A stretch of DNA of 64,000 nt from Rachycentron canadum (GCA_038496675.1 CM076649.1:19249773-19313772); one strand, 5' to 3'; counted from the stretch's first letter, positions 47,531 through 61,909 are shown. Translations and numbers: made by a program. Notes: generated by a model not told the origin, from the sequence alone.

Positions 47531-49970
47531 GATAACAAGAAGTGGCCTTTTAGTAAAATCAGCGGGTTATACTGCCCAACCACCTAACACCTAAACACAG
47601 ACAGAATTCCTTATAAGCTTGATGTTCGCGTGAGGGTTGTTCCAAAAGCTTCGGCTTGTGTTTCTGGTGGATAGATTAGATTCTGAGATCATCTTTAGAT
47701 CGTCTGCTCACAGCACTGCTTTCCTAAACCACTCTGCCTGCTGTTGCTGAAGTTTGCAATGTGGTTGTGAGTAAGGTTTCCTTGACTCTACTGAACTGTG
47801 TGTCATCGTTCCTTCACCAACTTAAAACTTGTGGTTTAAAACTCCTTTTCCCAACAAATTACAACAGAGAGAGATGCTTGTCATGGTGAGTGTTGATAAA
47901 AAGTAACAGGGCATTAACATATGAATTAAAGCTAATTTTTTTTTTTTTTATGTCCTTTAGCTGAGGGGTTTTATTAATTTACTCAACCAAATATGGAATT
48001 TACCCAAGGGTGCCCTAACTTCTGCTTACAGTTTATATTATTCAGCTTTTGAAATGTATTGAAAAGTATATTTTAGTATTATATACTAATTTCCTTAACA
48101 TATAAAGAGCTGTATTTAACACTGACTGTCCTTCAGATGGACTGGACAACACCAAGTATTCAGCACTTAATATTACAGTTAGGAATTCAGCTGCTTATAA
48201 GATCCCAATCTTTATGACCCTTTGTTGGTCCCATACTGCTCCAGGGATGCTGTTTGCCGGCCTTGATCTCTAACCACTCCTTCTGATGTGCTACAAGGTG
48301 GACACCTTTGTGTCATTGTCATTGTTATAGTTGTGCAGTGAATTATAGTTCAAATGGAAATTGACGTTTGAATGAATAAGCACAAACTTTTTTGCTAATT
48401 TTAATTTTTGTTTGTTTGTTTTGTTTAATTAATTTCATTTATGTGAAAGATTAGATCCCCAACAGAAATTGCCGTATAAGAAAAACACATATATATGTCT
48501 TTCTTTTATACTGATTGTAAAAAAAAAAAACAAAAAAAAAAAACAACGGCATTCATTCTTGCACTTCTATTTAATATTGTTACATCCTATTACATTTGCA
48601 AATCAGATGCAAAATAGTTAAAACTTGCTTCACCTAACAAATAATACACAATTACCAATGCTGTCTTGCACAACTGTGTACTCACCTCTGACTTCTCTGG
48701 ATCTCTCTAGAAATATGACAAATAACTTTTAATATCACTTATTTGACAAGCAAAGGTTAAATATAACAATTAAATTAAAGACTTAAAGTGTAATTTTTAG
48801 CAGTTGATAAATAAAATACCAGAGCAGTTCCCACATTAGCCTCTAGAGTGTGCTGTGGCATATGAAACCTTACAATAAGTAGTGGAGCAGCATTTTTGAC
48901 AGAATGTCTGAACTGTTTGCCAAAGTTTTCCAGCAGTTTCTCTGAACCATTTGAAGGTAAATGGAAATCAGCCTTTGCTCCCGATCCACTATTTGGCATT
49001 GCTTAAATATTGGCTACTCATTTTTCCATTCAGCCTCCAGAAATATAGAGGAAAGCTTTAAGGTCTGTTGCCAGATGCATCAGGACAATCAGCCTGTATC
49101 TGACCATAACTGGCCAAGGTATTCCCTCTGATATTTATAGATGGTATTATATAAAGCAGGATTGGCAATTTCTCTGTTGTGCACAATATACCTGTAACAT
49201 GATGAGCTGAGTCAGGGAGGCCAGCCTTGAGTGTGCAGTTAACAATAGTATTAATAACATACAACACAGGCCTGTCCCCCTGCTCAGAAGAGAAAGTGTG
49301 ATGGAAATTAGCAGCCGCGGACAGACAAGAGTCCGCGAGTGGGGGGAAAGAAAAGACGCAAGGAGCCTCGGTGGCGCAGGCCGAGGTGTCGCCTTTCAGG
49401 GCAGGGACCCCTCTGCCACATCTTAAAAGGCAGGGCTGCTGCGGCTTGTGGTGGCGTGCTTCGCTCATCAGGCATCGCTGTCAAGTGCCACATGCTTGTC
49501 TTTGTGCTATGAGAGCAGGAATGGGCTGCTGACTCTCAATGCCACACGCCTGCTCGCATTCTCAAGGAAGAATGGGAGAAGGGAGACTCTGCAGACACTG
49601 GTGCTCCAGCTGGCCACCATACTGTAGAGGCCCTGGAGTCAAAATAACAATGAGGAGGCTAGCTTTAACATGCACAGTGTGGTGCCTCAAACTGCTGTCA
49701 TGGCCGTATTCACAGCCAAGGTCATGTGGGCATCTTCTTATGTCCCTGGGGACTGTGCATGTAAAAGAGAACTATTTAGAGGGATGAAATATAAATACTG
49801 CAAAAAAAATAATGAATTAATAATGCATGGTAAATATCAAAAGAGCACCAGAGTGATACCTCAAGAGTTAAAAGAAATCTTTGCCCATAATATATGATAC
49901 TATAAGTCACTCCTAAACACCAAAAAAAACATGGTAGGACTCTACTGGAATATTCTATAAATAGGAAAGT

Positions 49971-49973
<3 letters not shown>

Positions 49974-50023
<50 letters not shown>
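49974..50023. repeat. (CA)n microsatellite
   Basis: About 25 uninterrupted CA units. Confidence 0.95.
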
Positions 50024-50029
<6 letters not shown>

Positions 50030-50819
50030 ATTAAAACAGACACACACAGCCAAACAGGATACTCTGTACTGCTTGCCGTGTGTGTTTTCTATGATTTCTT
50101 AAGCCTGTCTTTCCTACCTTCTCTTTCCTTGTCTGACCCAGCCAAAGGAATTGCCCTGGTTAGATCAACCTCCTCTCTACATCACTTCCTGTTCCTGTTG
50201 GTGGTGATTGTTCTGAGGGGAAGGGAAGGCAGACGGGATGGGGAAAGAGGAGGAGGGAGGAAGGGGGGCGAGGGGGGTGGTTGTTGGTGGTTCTTTGTTC
50301 CCCTGTCTGCCTCACCTGCCTGGCCCCCACCTGACAGGCTTGACCCCTGCAGGCCTGGTAGAGCCAGCCAGACAACCTGCTGACTGCCTGTTTCCTGCCT
50401 CGCTGACTGACAGGATATTCATAGCGTGCTTGGGACACAGTTAGATGTAGACTGCTAGTATCAGCTCATATCAGCTTTTGCTATAAAACTGACATAGTTT
50501 AATTACTTTTTTATGATGTAACTAATTATTCCATGCAAGCATTAACCCCTCTGTTATATGTTCATAAAATGTAATTCATTGCATCGTGGGATTGAAGAAG
50601 GTTGTGTACATTTGACGTAAATGATTTTTTTCCCTGCAATCTGGAAATGTTTGAGTGCATAAATTATACATTCAAAATTCAATGAAAACAGTAACGGTGC
50701 AAAATGATGACACACAAAGGCTAACATACACCACCGTGTCACGCACAGAGATGTGTCAAAAATGCAGCAGCCACAAGCCGTAGCAAAATGTTCTACAACT
50801 CATCAGGAGATGCCGCAGT

Positions 50820-51030
50820 GAAAGGAGCCATTTGTAAGTTTTGCTCGTGCTTCTCAGCCAACCTACCAGTCTAGAGGAAACATTGCAAGGTCAGTATCAA
50901 ACATAATTAAATTACTCGCCATCTCCAGTGGTGGAAAGCAACCCTCTTATTTTGACTGTTTTTCTGTCACTTCCTTTCTTCTGCCAAATTTAGCATGCTA
51001 ACCAGTCAGTCTCGTCACTTCCCGATACTG
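50820..51030 (+). repeat. Dispersed repeat, copy 2 (partner at 20465)
   Basis: Diverged copy of the 20465-20700 repeat; see the shared series there. No coding capacity. Confidence 0.6.
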
Positions 51031-53649
51031 AGTCACTTTAGCACCCAGTCTGACCTGAGGAAGTAGGGATTGTCAGAGGGTGTGTTATTACCTTTTGTAT
51101 TACGAACACAACATTGGCCAAAGCTCCTGGAAAGAATGGAAAGTAAATAGTTGTTGATGCAAACATTAGCAATAGCATGGAGGATGAGATAAAGACAAGA
51201 TGTACCCTCTACCTCCACTACATAGAAGAAGAAAAAATTGACACAGAAGCACAAGGGACTGCAGTTATCATCAAAGAAAGATTATTCCATTAATACCAAT
51301 ACATCAAAAATCAGAATAAGAAAAATAAAATAAAACAAGGTTAAACAGAAATAGCCTAGATTGAAAAATTGGCTCTGTCTGTATATACACATGTAGCCTA
51401 TATACTGAGAGCTGTGGTTCCAGCTGTGGTCCTTGAGGCTCGGTGCTAGGTGGCACAGGTTGTCAGACTCAGGCCTCATACAGGATCTGTTTGTTCTTTT
51501 TCTCACGTCCCATTCAGCACTAAATGAGCATTAAATGTCACAACTCTCTGCTATGCAGGCGATATAGCCAGAATCTCTATTTAGTTTATCAACAATAGTG
51601 AATGAATGATGAGTGATTTGGAACACAGCATAGCCCTCAGTCAGTTTACCCAGTGATCGTGTCTGTATACTGAATGTGTGGGCTTAGAATAATGGAAATC
51701 ATATCAAAAAATAGTGAATATTGACACAAAATACCTATAAAAAACCCACATCAACATATCACATTAGTGCCACAGAAGCTATTTTGACTCCAGATTTGCT
51801 GATATGGATAAAGTCACAGCCGGTTGTTTAATGAGTATTGTGATAGAGGGTTGTTATAACCTGTAGCTGAACCCCGTACCTATTCATGCACCCATTCACA
51901 CTCAGCGTGACACACAGGTCGGTGTTTCTGCTGCTGCTCGAGCCGATGGTATCACTCAGGGAAGTGATAGCAGCCATATGGTCTTTAACAAATGAACATG
52001 ATTACTGACATGTTTATTCCATTTATTCAAACGAGACAATCAGTTTGCTTCTGCACAGGGTGGAGTGGCTCATTATTGCTCTAACCTGTGATGTAGGACA
52101 CAAAACAATTATAGAAGCATGTGTAATCATGTTTTTATTTTCTGTGATCTACTTTACCAAATATGAAGTTCAGTAATGTGAGTCATTATATAATTATCTC
52201 ACTGACTACTCCAACTTACTGCCTTTTTCAGGCAGTAGAAGCTGCAAAACCTGGTTATGGTTTGTGGTGTTGCATCTCAAAGCATACACCCATATCTGCA
52301 TGGAATATATATAACTGTGTTTGTTTTCAAAACACGTGCATTTGTACATTTAATTACCCTGAAATGTAATTTAAGTAATGTAAGTAATGCTGCTCTGTTG
52401 TTAACACGTGCAAAGCTGTGACTTTGTTGACATGAGGTGGCTGTGCTTGTCAGGAACAAAAGTGGATAGAAATGTGAGGTCCATTCTCTATGTAAATGAA
52501 ACAAATATAATCATTCAAATATATCTGACCAGTGTGCTCTTCTTCATATCAGCAGTTCACCGTAATGTTCACTGCAAATGCAAATGCTGATTAGTGTGGT
52601 TGCTGTGGGGAATCCATACAAATTTACATCCATGTCTCGCATGGTTAACTTATCAGACCTGTTTGCGGTGATTGTGTGTGTTTGTAGTTTCAATGTGCCT
52701 GGACATTTTTGACCTTCAACCTTTGTTGCTTTATTACGTAATGGCAAAATCAGTGACAATCATTGAATGGATATCCAGAGGGGGATTACCAGGTTGGTCA
52801 CATCGGCCATACCAAGCCTCAGTACAGCAGAAAGATGAGGAAAAAAAACAGTTTCCAACTTGTTCACACTTTCTCTATTAAACAATTCATTCAATAGCCA
52901 CTGCCTCGGACTTGCTCATGTGGTTCTTATCTTGTTTTAACAGCACCGTCGAGATGCACAATACATTTATTTTCCCTCCAATTAACACGGTGAATAATAC
53001 GCAGGTCCGATAAGGGCTTTTTGTTTCAAACAGTGTTTGTGAAACCAAGGAAATGTGGAGGCATTTTTCATTGTGAGGTTGTTTGGCCATAACACTGGGG
53101 ATCTGATGAACATGTCGGCCAAAGCTGCTCCAGAAGTGGCAGGGGTCAGTGAGCAGAGGCACTGAGGAAGGAGGAGAGGAGGAGGAAAGCTTCAGCAACA
53201 TCTCAGACACTGGCCACTGCTCTCAGATATTTATCAACTATTTTACTATTTTTACTATTTTACACCACTATCCTAATACTCTCTTGGGTTTTTGGTGTGT
53301 TGTTCAATTCAGGAAAGCAAGACTCTTATAACCACAATTTGTTCATTTAATAATCTGTTAAATGTCCTGTTAACTAAACTGTACACCCCCTGTGCAATGT
53401 GACATGAATGTAACCCCTTAACTCGCACCTGTGTTTCCAGTTGAGGCTAAGAGCATCAGTGGGCCACTGAACACAGCTGCATCAGCGGCTAAGAGGTGAG
53501 GAGGTACAGGTACAGTCATACAACCAATGACAGAGGGCACAGTGGCCGTCCTCGAAACGGGACGCCACGCACAACTCACTACTTATGCAACCTTTTAGTG
53601 AAAAACAGACAGGTAAGTGCTTCTGAACTGGCAGAGTAATGTGTGTGTT

Positions 53650-54190
53650 TCAAAGAAGAGTTTCAGTGAATGGTCAGACAGGGTGAAGGACACTGCATGA
53701 GGTCAACTTCTACGCACGGCATCCCAGAAGAAAATCATTACTCACAAACAACAACTGCAAGAAGAAAGTTTGCCAGAGTACATGTTGGTAGCACCTTCTT
53801 TGGTCACTTGAAACCAAAATGAATTTGGATCAGATGGGTGCAGCGTAGACATGACCAGGACCACCACAATGACTGCACAGTGCTGACCATGAAACACGGA
53901 GGTGGGAATGTGCTGATAAGGGGCTGCATGAGTGGAAAAGGTCTTGGGGAGACGACTTTTATAGATGACACTATGAATGCAAGTTTGTATACACAAATAC
54001 TGAAAGATGAAAAGATGTCTCCTGCTCTCAAGAAAAGAAGTGAAAACGATGAGCTGCCCCCTGACTTGAATCCAATAGAAATCCCTCCAGCAAAAATGGG
54101 TGAAACTAATCATCTGTGACGAATGGCTGAACAACTCTCCACAATCTGTGCAGGACTGACATTTTCCAAGCCAGGTAAGATCAAATGTGT
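53650..54190 (+). pseudogene. Tc1/mariner transposase relic, + strand
   Basis: Broken translation gives MKHGGGNVLIRGCMSGKG, TFIDDTMNASLYTQIL and PPDLNPIEIPPAKMGE, matching the Tc1 core (MKHGGGxVMxWGCF, GTMNxxxYxxIL, SPDLNPIEN). The Asp of PDLNPIE is present, but frameshifts and missing sequence show it is inactive. Clear terminal repeats were not found. Confidence 0.8.
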
Positions 54191-54360
54191 CTTCAGATAT
54201 AAAGCTGGACACACAAAACATTAAGAGAAAAAAGTTTTGAATGAGGGGTTTACTGACTTGTTGGCAGTTACTCAATTACTCAAACTTTTCTCTTTTTCAA
54301 ATGGATTAGATTTATTCTTCTGGTGGTAGCCAAAGCGGTATGAGCCGATGAAAGTATTTC

Positions 54361-54409
54361 ACACACACACATACACACACACACACACATATATATACAC
54401 ACACATATA
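54361..54409. repeat. Compound (CA)(TA)(CA) microsatellite
   Basis: CA tracts interrupted by TA units, directly left of retroelement tail copy 1. Confidence 0.9.
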
Positions 54410-54610
54410 CGCTGGAGCCAATCCCAGGTGATGTTGGATGAAATACACCCTGGATAGGTCGTAAGTCTACAACAGGGCTGACATGTAGAGACAACAATCA
54501 TTCACACTCACACCTACGGGCAATTTAGAGTCAACAATTAACCTAAACCTGCAAGTCTTTGGATCGTGGGATTGTGAGAGTATGCAAATTCCCAGCCAAC
54601 AGGTTTGAGC
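54405..54610 (+). mobile_element. Retroelement tail-like repeat, copy 1
   Basis: gctggagccaatcccaggtg, gatgaaatacaccctggata, cgggcaatttagagtcaaca, taacctaaacctgcaagtct and tttggatcgtgggattgtga form a tail segment widespread in fish genomes, probably from a non-LTR element. No coding capacity. Confidence 0.65.
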
Positions 54611-57084
54611 CCAGAACATTGCTTCTTTTTTGTCATCTATCTATCTATTTATACAATATATGTCTTGATATGTATATAAAATGTCACTGTTACTATAAAG
54701 TCATAGATATCAAAATTCAACATTGATTTGATAATCAATATCTTGTATTCACTGTTATCAGTCTTGTTTCCAGATGCACTGGACAGTTTTTGGCAAAGAC
54801 GTGGCTTATGAGCCAAATATTTGATGGTGGAGACCAAAACAGAGGTGACAGAGAGTGAACGCTGTGCTCAAATGATTGATCATTTTTCTCAGAATCTGTC
54901 AGATGTGTAAATAACTATTTGCTAACGTGTTGTTGTAGGTGATAATAGATCAATGTTGTTTTTTTCTGCTTGTTCAGTTTGTTTCGTCTGTGCAGTTTCA
55001 GATAAATAAAAAGTATAAAACATTTGGCTTTTTCTTCCTGACTGATGTTGTTTTATTTCTCCATTTCATACCACTGTAAAAAAAAAAAAGAAAAAAAAAG
55101 AATTTTAAAATAACCCTTAGGGTATTGGAGGTTTCATATACACACCATTAACAGCAAATGAATAAATGTATTGTCCACTTATATTTTCACCTCTGAAAAT
55201 TGTTTTGATTTGAAGCCTTGTTAAAAACCTTTTTGATAACCCTTTTGTGGTTTTCTGTTGTAAAGCTCTGTCTCCACAGCCCAGTGATGAAGCCAGAGAG
55301 TGAAATGCATTGACTTTAAATCCTCAAACAAATTAAAAGTGGTTGATGTCACAGTTTAAACGAGGTACTTCTGCTTTGTAAATTGTAAAGGTTTCTGTGT
55401 TTACCAAAGAGATTTGCCAGTAAACTGTTGAATCTTTATTCTCTGTAATTTAGTGGAGGGCTCTTAGCTACCCCATCTGTTAAAGGGTAAATCTCCCTCA
55501 AAATAAAATTGTCATGGGCAATTTCACTGAGTTTAGATGGGTTGTTTGTTTCAGACAATAAAGAAGTATTATTTTAATAAGGACATTCTAGCTGTGAGTC
55601 AGGGTATGTCTCCATATTGTAGTCAAATGGGGGTGACTTCGATAGGCTTATTTGCCCAGAGTCCTTGAGAGTATGGGATCGCCACTGGCCAAGCACATCT
55701 GGACTTTTCTGGTTCATATAATGTACTATAATTTACTGCAAAGTATATTTAAATTACATATGGAAATCTTAAAAATAATAACAATGGAGAGATGATGACT
55801 CATAAATTTGATTGACTAATGATCAAAATTATGTGCAAACACGTATGCAATTACCTGTACTGCCTCTAAAGATTTGTCCTTCGCCAGAAAAGAAAGATCA
55901 AAGACAAAAATTCTAATGCTTTAATTAAGGGCAATTATACCATATACCACCATATCTTATTGCTTTTAAAAATTAGTAGTTGGAAATCTTGTGGGTTTTT
56001 TTTTTGTCAGTACTGGTTGTAGCTTTGACAAGTTTGACAGATCTTATCACAGGTTTAGCCTCCACTTAACTCATCTTCCATATTTTTTCCATCTTTCCTT
56101 TCCCCTTATCTGATTCTCCCCTGCTTACACATCTGCCCCTCATCATCCAATCAAACCTTCAACATACTGTATGTTACATATACAGCATATATACTGTATA
56201 TCTGCTCACCTGCACCCATTTTTTTTGCCCTGCTCCCTGCTTCACTGACTGCCTACCTGTTGCCTTCTATCTTACCTGCCTTGTGTGTCCCAGGTTTGAG
56301 ATCTTACCGTTATGCCCAAACTGTTGCAGATTCCTGGTTTCACACACCACAACTCTCAACACAGATGAGCTTGAAATATCCTCCAGATGCTTCTGATTCC
56401 AGCCTGTGGAGGTGTGAATGTCAGAGACGATGTGTTATGCAGTGTCCACCAGCTCCTGCTGTTACACCTCGAGTCTATTTGTGCCTGTGTAAAGCAGCTG
56501 TGAACTGCAGAGATGCACTATTTTGACTGGAGCATGCACTAAAGTGACAATTACAAAAGTTAACTTTCCCAATTAAAGCAAATGAAAGCAGGGTGACACA
56601 CACTGACTTACTATAAACAATATACAATATATGAAGTACAACTTGGCAAATTGGAGTGAAAGTAAAGAATGTATGTCTGGACCAGAGTTCACTCAGACAA
56701 AAAGCATGGCCCAGAGTGACTGGGTCTTAGTTATGTACAGACTCTGAAGACTGCATCTTTAATGGGATTACAAGCGAGTTACTCATCCTCCAAAAATTTT
56801 TCACTGTAGTCCTTTTGTCTATTCACCCAACAAATACTACACAATTCCTTATCAAGAGGAGTTGTGTAGATCAAATTCTTAATTTTTTTCACTCAAACAT
56901 TTTAACAAAAAGGTTCAGTTCAGAGCCAACCCACTAATATACTGTGAAGTGCCTCACAGAACATTTATTCATCTCCAGTTACCACAGTAAGTGACTAATA
57001 ATTATAACTTTTTAACTATTCCAAAATTTGGAATAATGCTTTATATTTCACTCTGAATGAGTATATGAGTATATTTTATATATT
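54611..57084. other. Noncoding AT-rich DNA
   Basis: No exon or clear repeat family recognised; A-runs near 55078-55100 and a TATA/CAGTATA patch near 56165-56200. Confidence 0.5.
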
Positions 57085-57475
57085 TGTGAAATTAAAAAGT
57101 ATTCAGACCCCCTCACTTTTCCACATTTTGCACTGTTGCTGCCTTATGCTGAACTAAATAAAAAGTGCTCATTTTGTTCCCTCATCAATCTCAGTATCCC
57201 ACCATGACAAAGTGAAAACAGAATTTTAGAAATATTTAGAAACAAATAGAAGAAAAAATATCACAATGACATACAGTAAATATTCAGACCCTCTTCTGTG
57301 TCACTTGAAATTTAGTTCAGGTTCCCCCCATTTATCTTCATGATCCCTGAGATGTATCTGCACCTGGGGTAGATTCAGCTGATTCGACACGATTTTGAAA
57401 GACACACACCTGTCAATGTAAGATCTGACAGCTGACACACACACACACACTCACACACACACAGTGGCAGTATAG
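57085..57475 (-). mobile_element. Tc1-like transposon relic, ends only
   Basis: Opens gtattcagaccccctcactt and ttccacattttgcactgttg, with atgacaaagtgaaaacagaa and then agattcagctgattcgacac and gacacacacctgtcaatgta. These are the terminal and subterminal parts of the fish Tc1 family; the transposase region is missing. Confidence 0.75.
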
Positions 57476-59656
57476 GTTACACATAGGACTCACACTCACT
57501 TATTTATACTTGCTATCAAAAAAATCTTTTATGTTTATTTAATTATCTGTACAAACCTGGTATTTATGCATTACCATAGCTTTATTCAAATGTTGGTGTT
57601 GTTTTCTTCAACAGCAACATAAATGTTACGTAAGACACATGGAAATATAACATACATTGTCACGTATGATGCCAAAAAATGTCATTAACTTAATATACAG
57701 TACTAGACCACCATCAGTATGAAAATCTCTAAAGGTCACTAATAACATTGTATCTCATTTGTTTATTCAGTACAAAATGTGCCACCTTTGAAAGACATCT
57801 GGCAGCTAGCTTGACTGAGGATCAGTGCGATGTGGCATCTAGCAGCAATGATAACGTTATAGCGCGTTGATAGCGCAAGCCACACAAAGTTATGCAGGTA
57901 CTGAGAAATGAACAGTGTTCAAAAATCTCCACGAGCAGCACAGGTTAAAAGTACAGACGCTCTGGCAAGGTTAGCGTAAAAAGTAATGTTAGCATGAAGC
58001 TTTTTATCATAATGTCTGCTGTATCCTCAAAACATAGCAGACGCTCATGATACATCAAATGCATTAGTGCAAAAAATTATAATGGATGACTGTCGTGTCT
58101 ACAATGGCAAAGATTCAGCCCTAGTTTCATGTGTCAATGCAGGTTTTGCTCAGATTTTATTTTATTGCTGAAAAGAAGATGTAAAGGTCTTTGGAGGTCG
58201 GGAAAGGTTCATTCAGGCTCCACGTCAGCAGGTCAGTGTATATGAGTGACAGCTGAGACAACACAATCACTGAAACTCACTGCAAACAAACACAGTGTGC
58301 TGCTAACCATAGCTACTGACCGCTAGTGTTTTGTTAGCAGAGGCACCGAAACATCTCAATCACACCATGTATCAAAAAGTGGTTGAAAGTGATACTCAGA
58401 AATAATCCCAAACTTTGTAGTCGTAAATCAGTCTTTGTAAATCTGTACAATAAATCTGCACGAGGACGTTTGTGTACAGAAAACTATTTTAGACCATTTT
58501 TTTGTATTTGCTTGTTTTTTTAAAGACACTGTAAATAAAATCTACCAGTGACTTTTAGAACTGGTGACGTTACACAGAGACTAATGGAAATAAAGAAGTG
58601 CTTTAGTTTGCAGCAATCACACAAATGTAAATCAACTCAAAAATGAACAATAAGCAAAAGTACAAAGGATTACAAGTTGGGAAATACTGGAATTGGCTTT
58701 CGTGAGGCCAAACTGGTTAACCACTTCTCTTAGATCAGCATCTGGTTGCATGGTTTACGTTTTTGTGCAGCATATGATAACACTTAATGCACCCTTTTGT
58801 TCCTGCATTTGTTGTGAATACAGCCAAGCACTAGTTCCACAGACCGGTGGTGTACAACCGAGCCTTCCCTCAGGTCAATTGGTTTTTGTCAGGCCCATGA
58901 TTCACGATCCATGTTTCCCCTCATGTCTGCCAGATTTCTGTGTCATTAGGTGATAGGTTGTCCATCGTTTCTGAACATGGGCAGGCTGCTTCAATGTCAA
59001 CAAAAGGCTTTTTCTGCACAGACTGTAATTCACTCAGGACAATGCCTGTTGTCCTCATAACCGCTCGTCTCAGCGGACAACGAAACACAAGGGCCATGTT
59101 TCATATTACCAGAATCAAGAGCTGCACACGGATAAAACCAATCTCCCCCTCTGTGATGCCTGCGAGGGCTTTATTTCATCTCAGAGAACTATTTTATCTT
59201 GCTTCCTGTTTTTATGTCCTCTTGAAACTGACACCTGCTTACACACACAGACGCACACACACATTGGCAGCAGATCCCAATGAAGTGTCTAAATATGGTG
59301 AACAAAAGGTCTGCAGGGGAGTGAAAGGAGAAGCAGAACAAAAAACAAATAAGTAATGAAATTATAACAATACAGAGAGAGGGGGAGATAGAGAGACAGA
59401 GAAAGAGAGGGAGAGAGAGTAGGGTTGCCACAATGGTGAGGAACAATCGCGCCGCGTCAATGGAAAAAGAGAGGTGGGGGGGAGAGGGCTATCTGGACAA
59501 TAGTGCCGGTGACAGGAGTACAATGGCTGCAGTGTTTTCAATTAGACATTATCTCATAGACAGAGTGGCAGGTCTCATTGTATGAGGGGGCTATTTCAGG
59601 GCTGCCTTTGTGTGGGGCAGTGCCATACTCCCCAACCCCCCTCCCACCCACCCCCG

Positions 59657-59712
<56 letters not shown>

Positions 59713-61061
59713 TACACACACTCGTAAAGGCCCTGAAGACAGAGAGCAGGCCTTTTATGCAGGTTGTTATGTGCTTTCCATCAGCGGAGGGCAAAGTGTG
59801 GCTGGCTACATGGGCCAGAGCTGCAGACAGATGAAGGGAGAGGGGAAAAATGGGAGATGGGAGATGAGGAGGTGATGGGTGCAGGTTGGTGACCCCCTGT
59901 GATGTTCAGGCTCATCGTGAAGTCATGGTCACCGACACTGATCTTCTGTCCTCTGGAAAGTTTCTGTAAAAAACATTGTGCACATTGCTATCGACTCAAT
60001 CGGGTCATTGTGGTCGGCGTATCTCAATAGGGTAATGTTTGCGAAAAAGCTGCTCTCGCCTTCGACACGCATCCGCAGCGTTGTTTTTCCGCATTCAGCG
60101 GATGAGGGGTCGGAAAATCGGGTGTGTTGCTGTGCTCGCTTCTCAGAAATAATGCGGACTTTGCTTATCAGATGGGAGCATCTGCAACACATTGACACGC
60201 TCACAAAAAAAAATTGTTTCGACAAGTCTCATTCAGCCACCTCTGTGCGGTTAGCTATATGTCAGTATGTGAGTGTTGTCTGTCAGTTTGCCTACTTTGA
60301 ATGTTTCCAAACATGACACCTTGTTCTGGGTAAATGCTCATTTAAGCACATCTGCCCCATCGCTGTGATTTTGTGTCAGTTAAGCAGAATCATCTTGTGA
60401 GGTTTTTCCACTGTTGGTGTTTATCTCAGTGTTGTCAGTCACTCAGTCAGTCAGTCAGTCAGTGCCCCCCTCCCTGATACCCTCCCCCTCCCTCTGGTGT
60501 GTGTAGTACAGTTCTTATTCAGGCTGGAGTGTTGCACTGTACTGACAGCTTCAAGGTGAAAGGGTAAATCTCAGTATCTGAAGCAATTTGCTTATATATT
60601 TACACACTTGAGGTACAAGTGGAGCTCGTTTTTTTCAGCTTCACTGTAACGCCAGTGTTTTAATTCGTACAATCACACGCTTCCGGTTTGTAATATGTCC
60701 AGGTCTCATCAATCAATCCAGATTGGTTCCTGGTGACATTTTAGGATTCACATCCAGTACATGTGATGCTTCTCACTCATATTAGAGAAGTTCTCATTGT
60801 TTTTAAGATCATAATTTTTTAATCATTATTTCTAGATGACTGAACATGCAAATTCTACATTTCACACATTTTAATGGAGAGGTGATCATTTTTATTTCCA
60901 TTGAAAATTTTTTGTCACAAAAGGACCTAAATTTAAAGACATGGATACACAGAGTATCTCAAAAGAAAAGAGGACTAATAATAATAATACTGGCACTATT
61001 AATTCTCAGTTTGTTTGGTTTTTTTTTTAATTTGGAAGAATTTTCACAGAATTTTGTTTGT
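57476..61061. other. Noncoding DNA with candidate regulatory stretch
   Basis: No exon recognised. 58690-59220 and 59980-60260 are repeat-free and richer in CpG than their flanks. A GA/GGGGG-rich patch lies at 59370-59490 and a short (CAGT)n run near 60438-60464. Confidence 0.5.
59658..59720. repeat. Compound (CA)(TA)(CA) microsatellite
   Basis: CA run, about 14 TA units, then a second CA run. Confidence 0.95.
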
Positions 61062-61160
61062 GAAAAAAAAAAAAAACTTTATTTGTCCCCAGTGAGGAAA
61101 TTGGTCATGCAGCAGACAAAAAGGTAAAGAACAATAGGTCAATAAAAACAAGACAGATTA
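61062..61160 (+). repeat. Short retroelement-tail-like repeat
   Basis: An A-run followed by ctttatttgtccccagtgag and gaaattggtcatgcagcaga, a common fish LINE/SINE tail pattern. Confidence 0.45.
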
Positions 61161-61909
61161 GTTAGTCGACGTTAAAACAACTTCTGAGTTTTCCTCTCAG
61201 AATTTGGGAGGGAGGTGGCAGACGGCACGAGAGTGTTTGAGTCTGTTTGTTTTGGCTCAAGGTAAAAGTCTGAGGAGAGAACCAGATTGCAGAAGATGAA
61301 ATTGTTGATTCCCTGCTGCTGTCAGCCGCTTTGTGCACATGCACCCAAGTTTAGAGTAAGAGTATAAAATATATTTGAAGAAGAAGAAAAAGCTCCATTT
61401 ATTTTTTTTGCTCAATCTGTAAAAAAAAACGAATAGATTGCATCCTCAAAAATGTTGATTTATATTATTTAATACCTGTATGAAGATTGTTAACTGCTGA
61501 CAAAGATGTTTCATGATATTGCTTCAAGAATATATCAGGAAAACATCATAACTCGCAATATTTACACCACATATCGATCTGAAGAGGTGTGTTATTAATA
61601 GTTATAATGACTGAATCTGTGTGTCTGACCACTGCTGCTGGAGACAGTGACCCAGAACATCCCCAGAGCGATGGCTGCAGGCCAACTTCTCTCTTTGCTC
61701 CAGTCTTTCTCGAGTCTATTTCCAGTCTCTGAACCACTTCTGTGACCCAACAAACTCCAGTTTGTCTTTTTGAGGGTCTTTTTTTGAGTCTCCGTCTTTG
61801 GTTTCCAGTCATCACATGGCCAGTGAAGTAATTCGCCTGGTTCAACAGTAGGTCAGTGATCATCTCCTTTAGTTTGGTTGAATCAGTGTTATTCAGGTGA
61901 TAGTATTCA

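Larger units (their letters stand above)
47531..53649. other. Noncoding DNA upstream of snrpe
   Basis: No exon recognised. Bases 49050-49640 are unusually complex and GC-richer than their surroundings, without repeats. A GA/GGGGC-rich patch lies at 50215-50285. Otherwise AT-rich. Confidence 0.5.

Noticed and set aside
56260..56526. 88-codon Cys-containing frame
   Set aside because: No domain recognised, no convincing splice context; likely chance.
59978..60316. 112-codon frame in CpG-richer DNA
   Set aside because: No recognised motif; kept only as a candidate conserved noncoding region.
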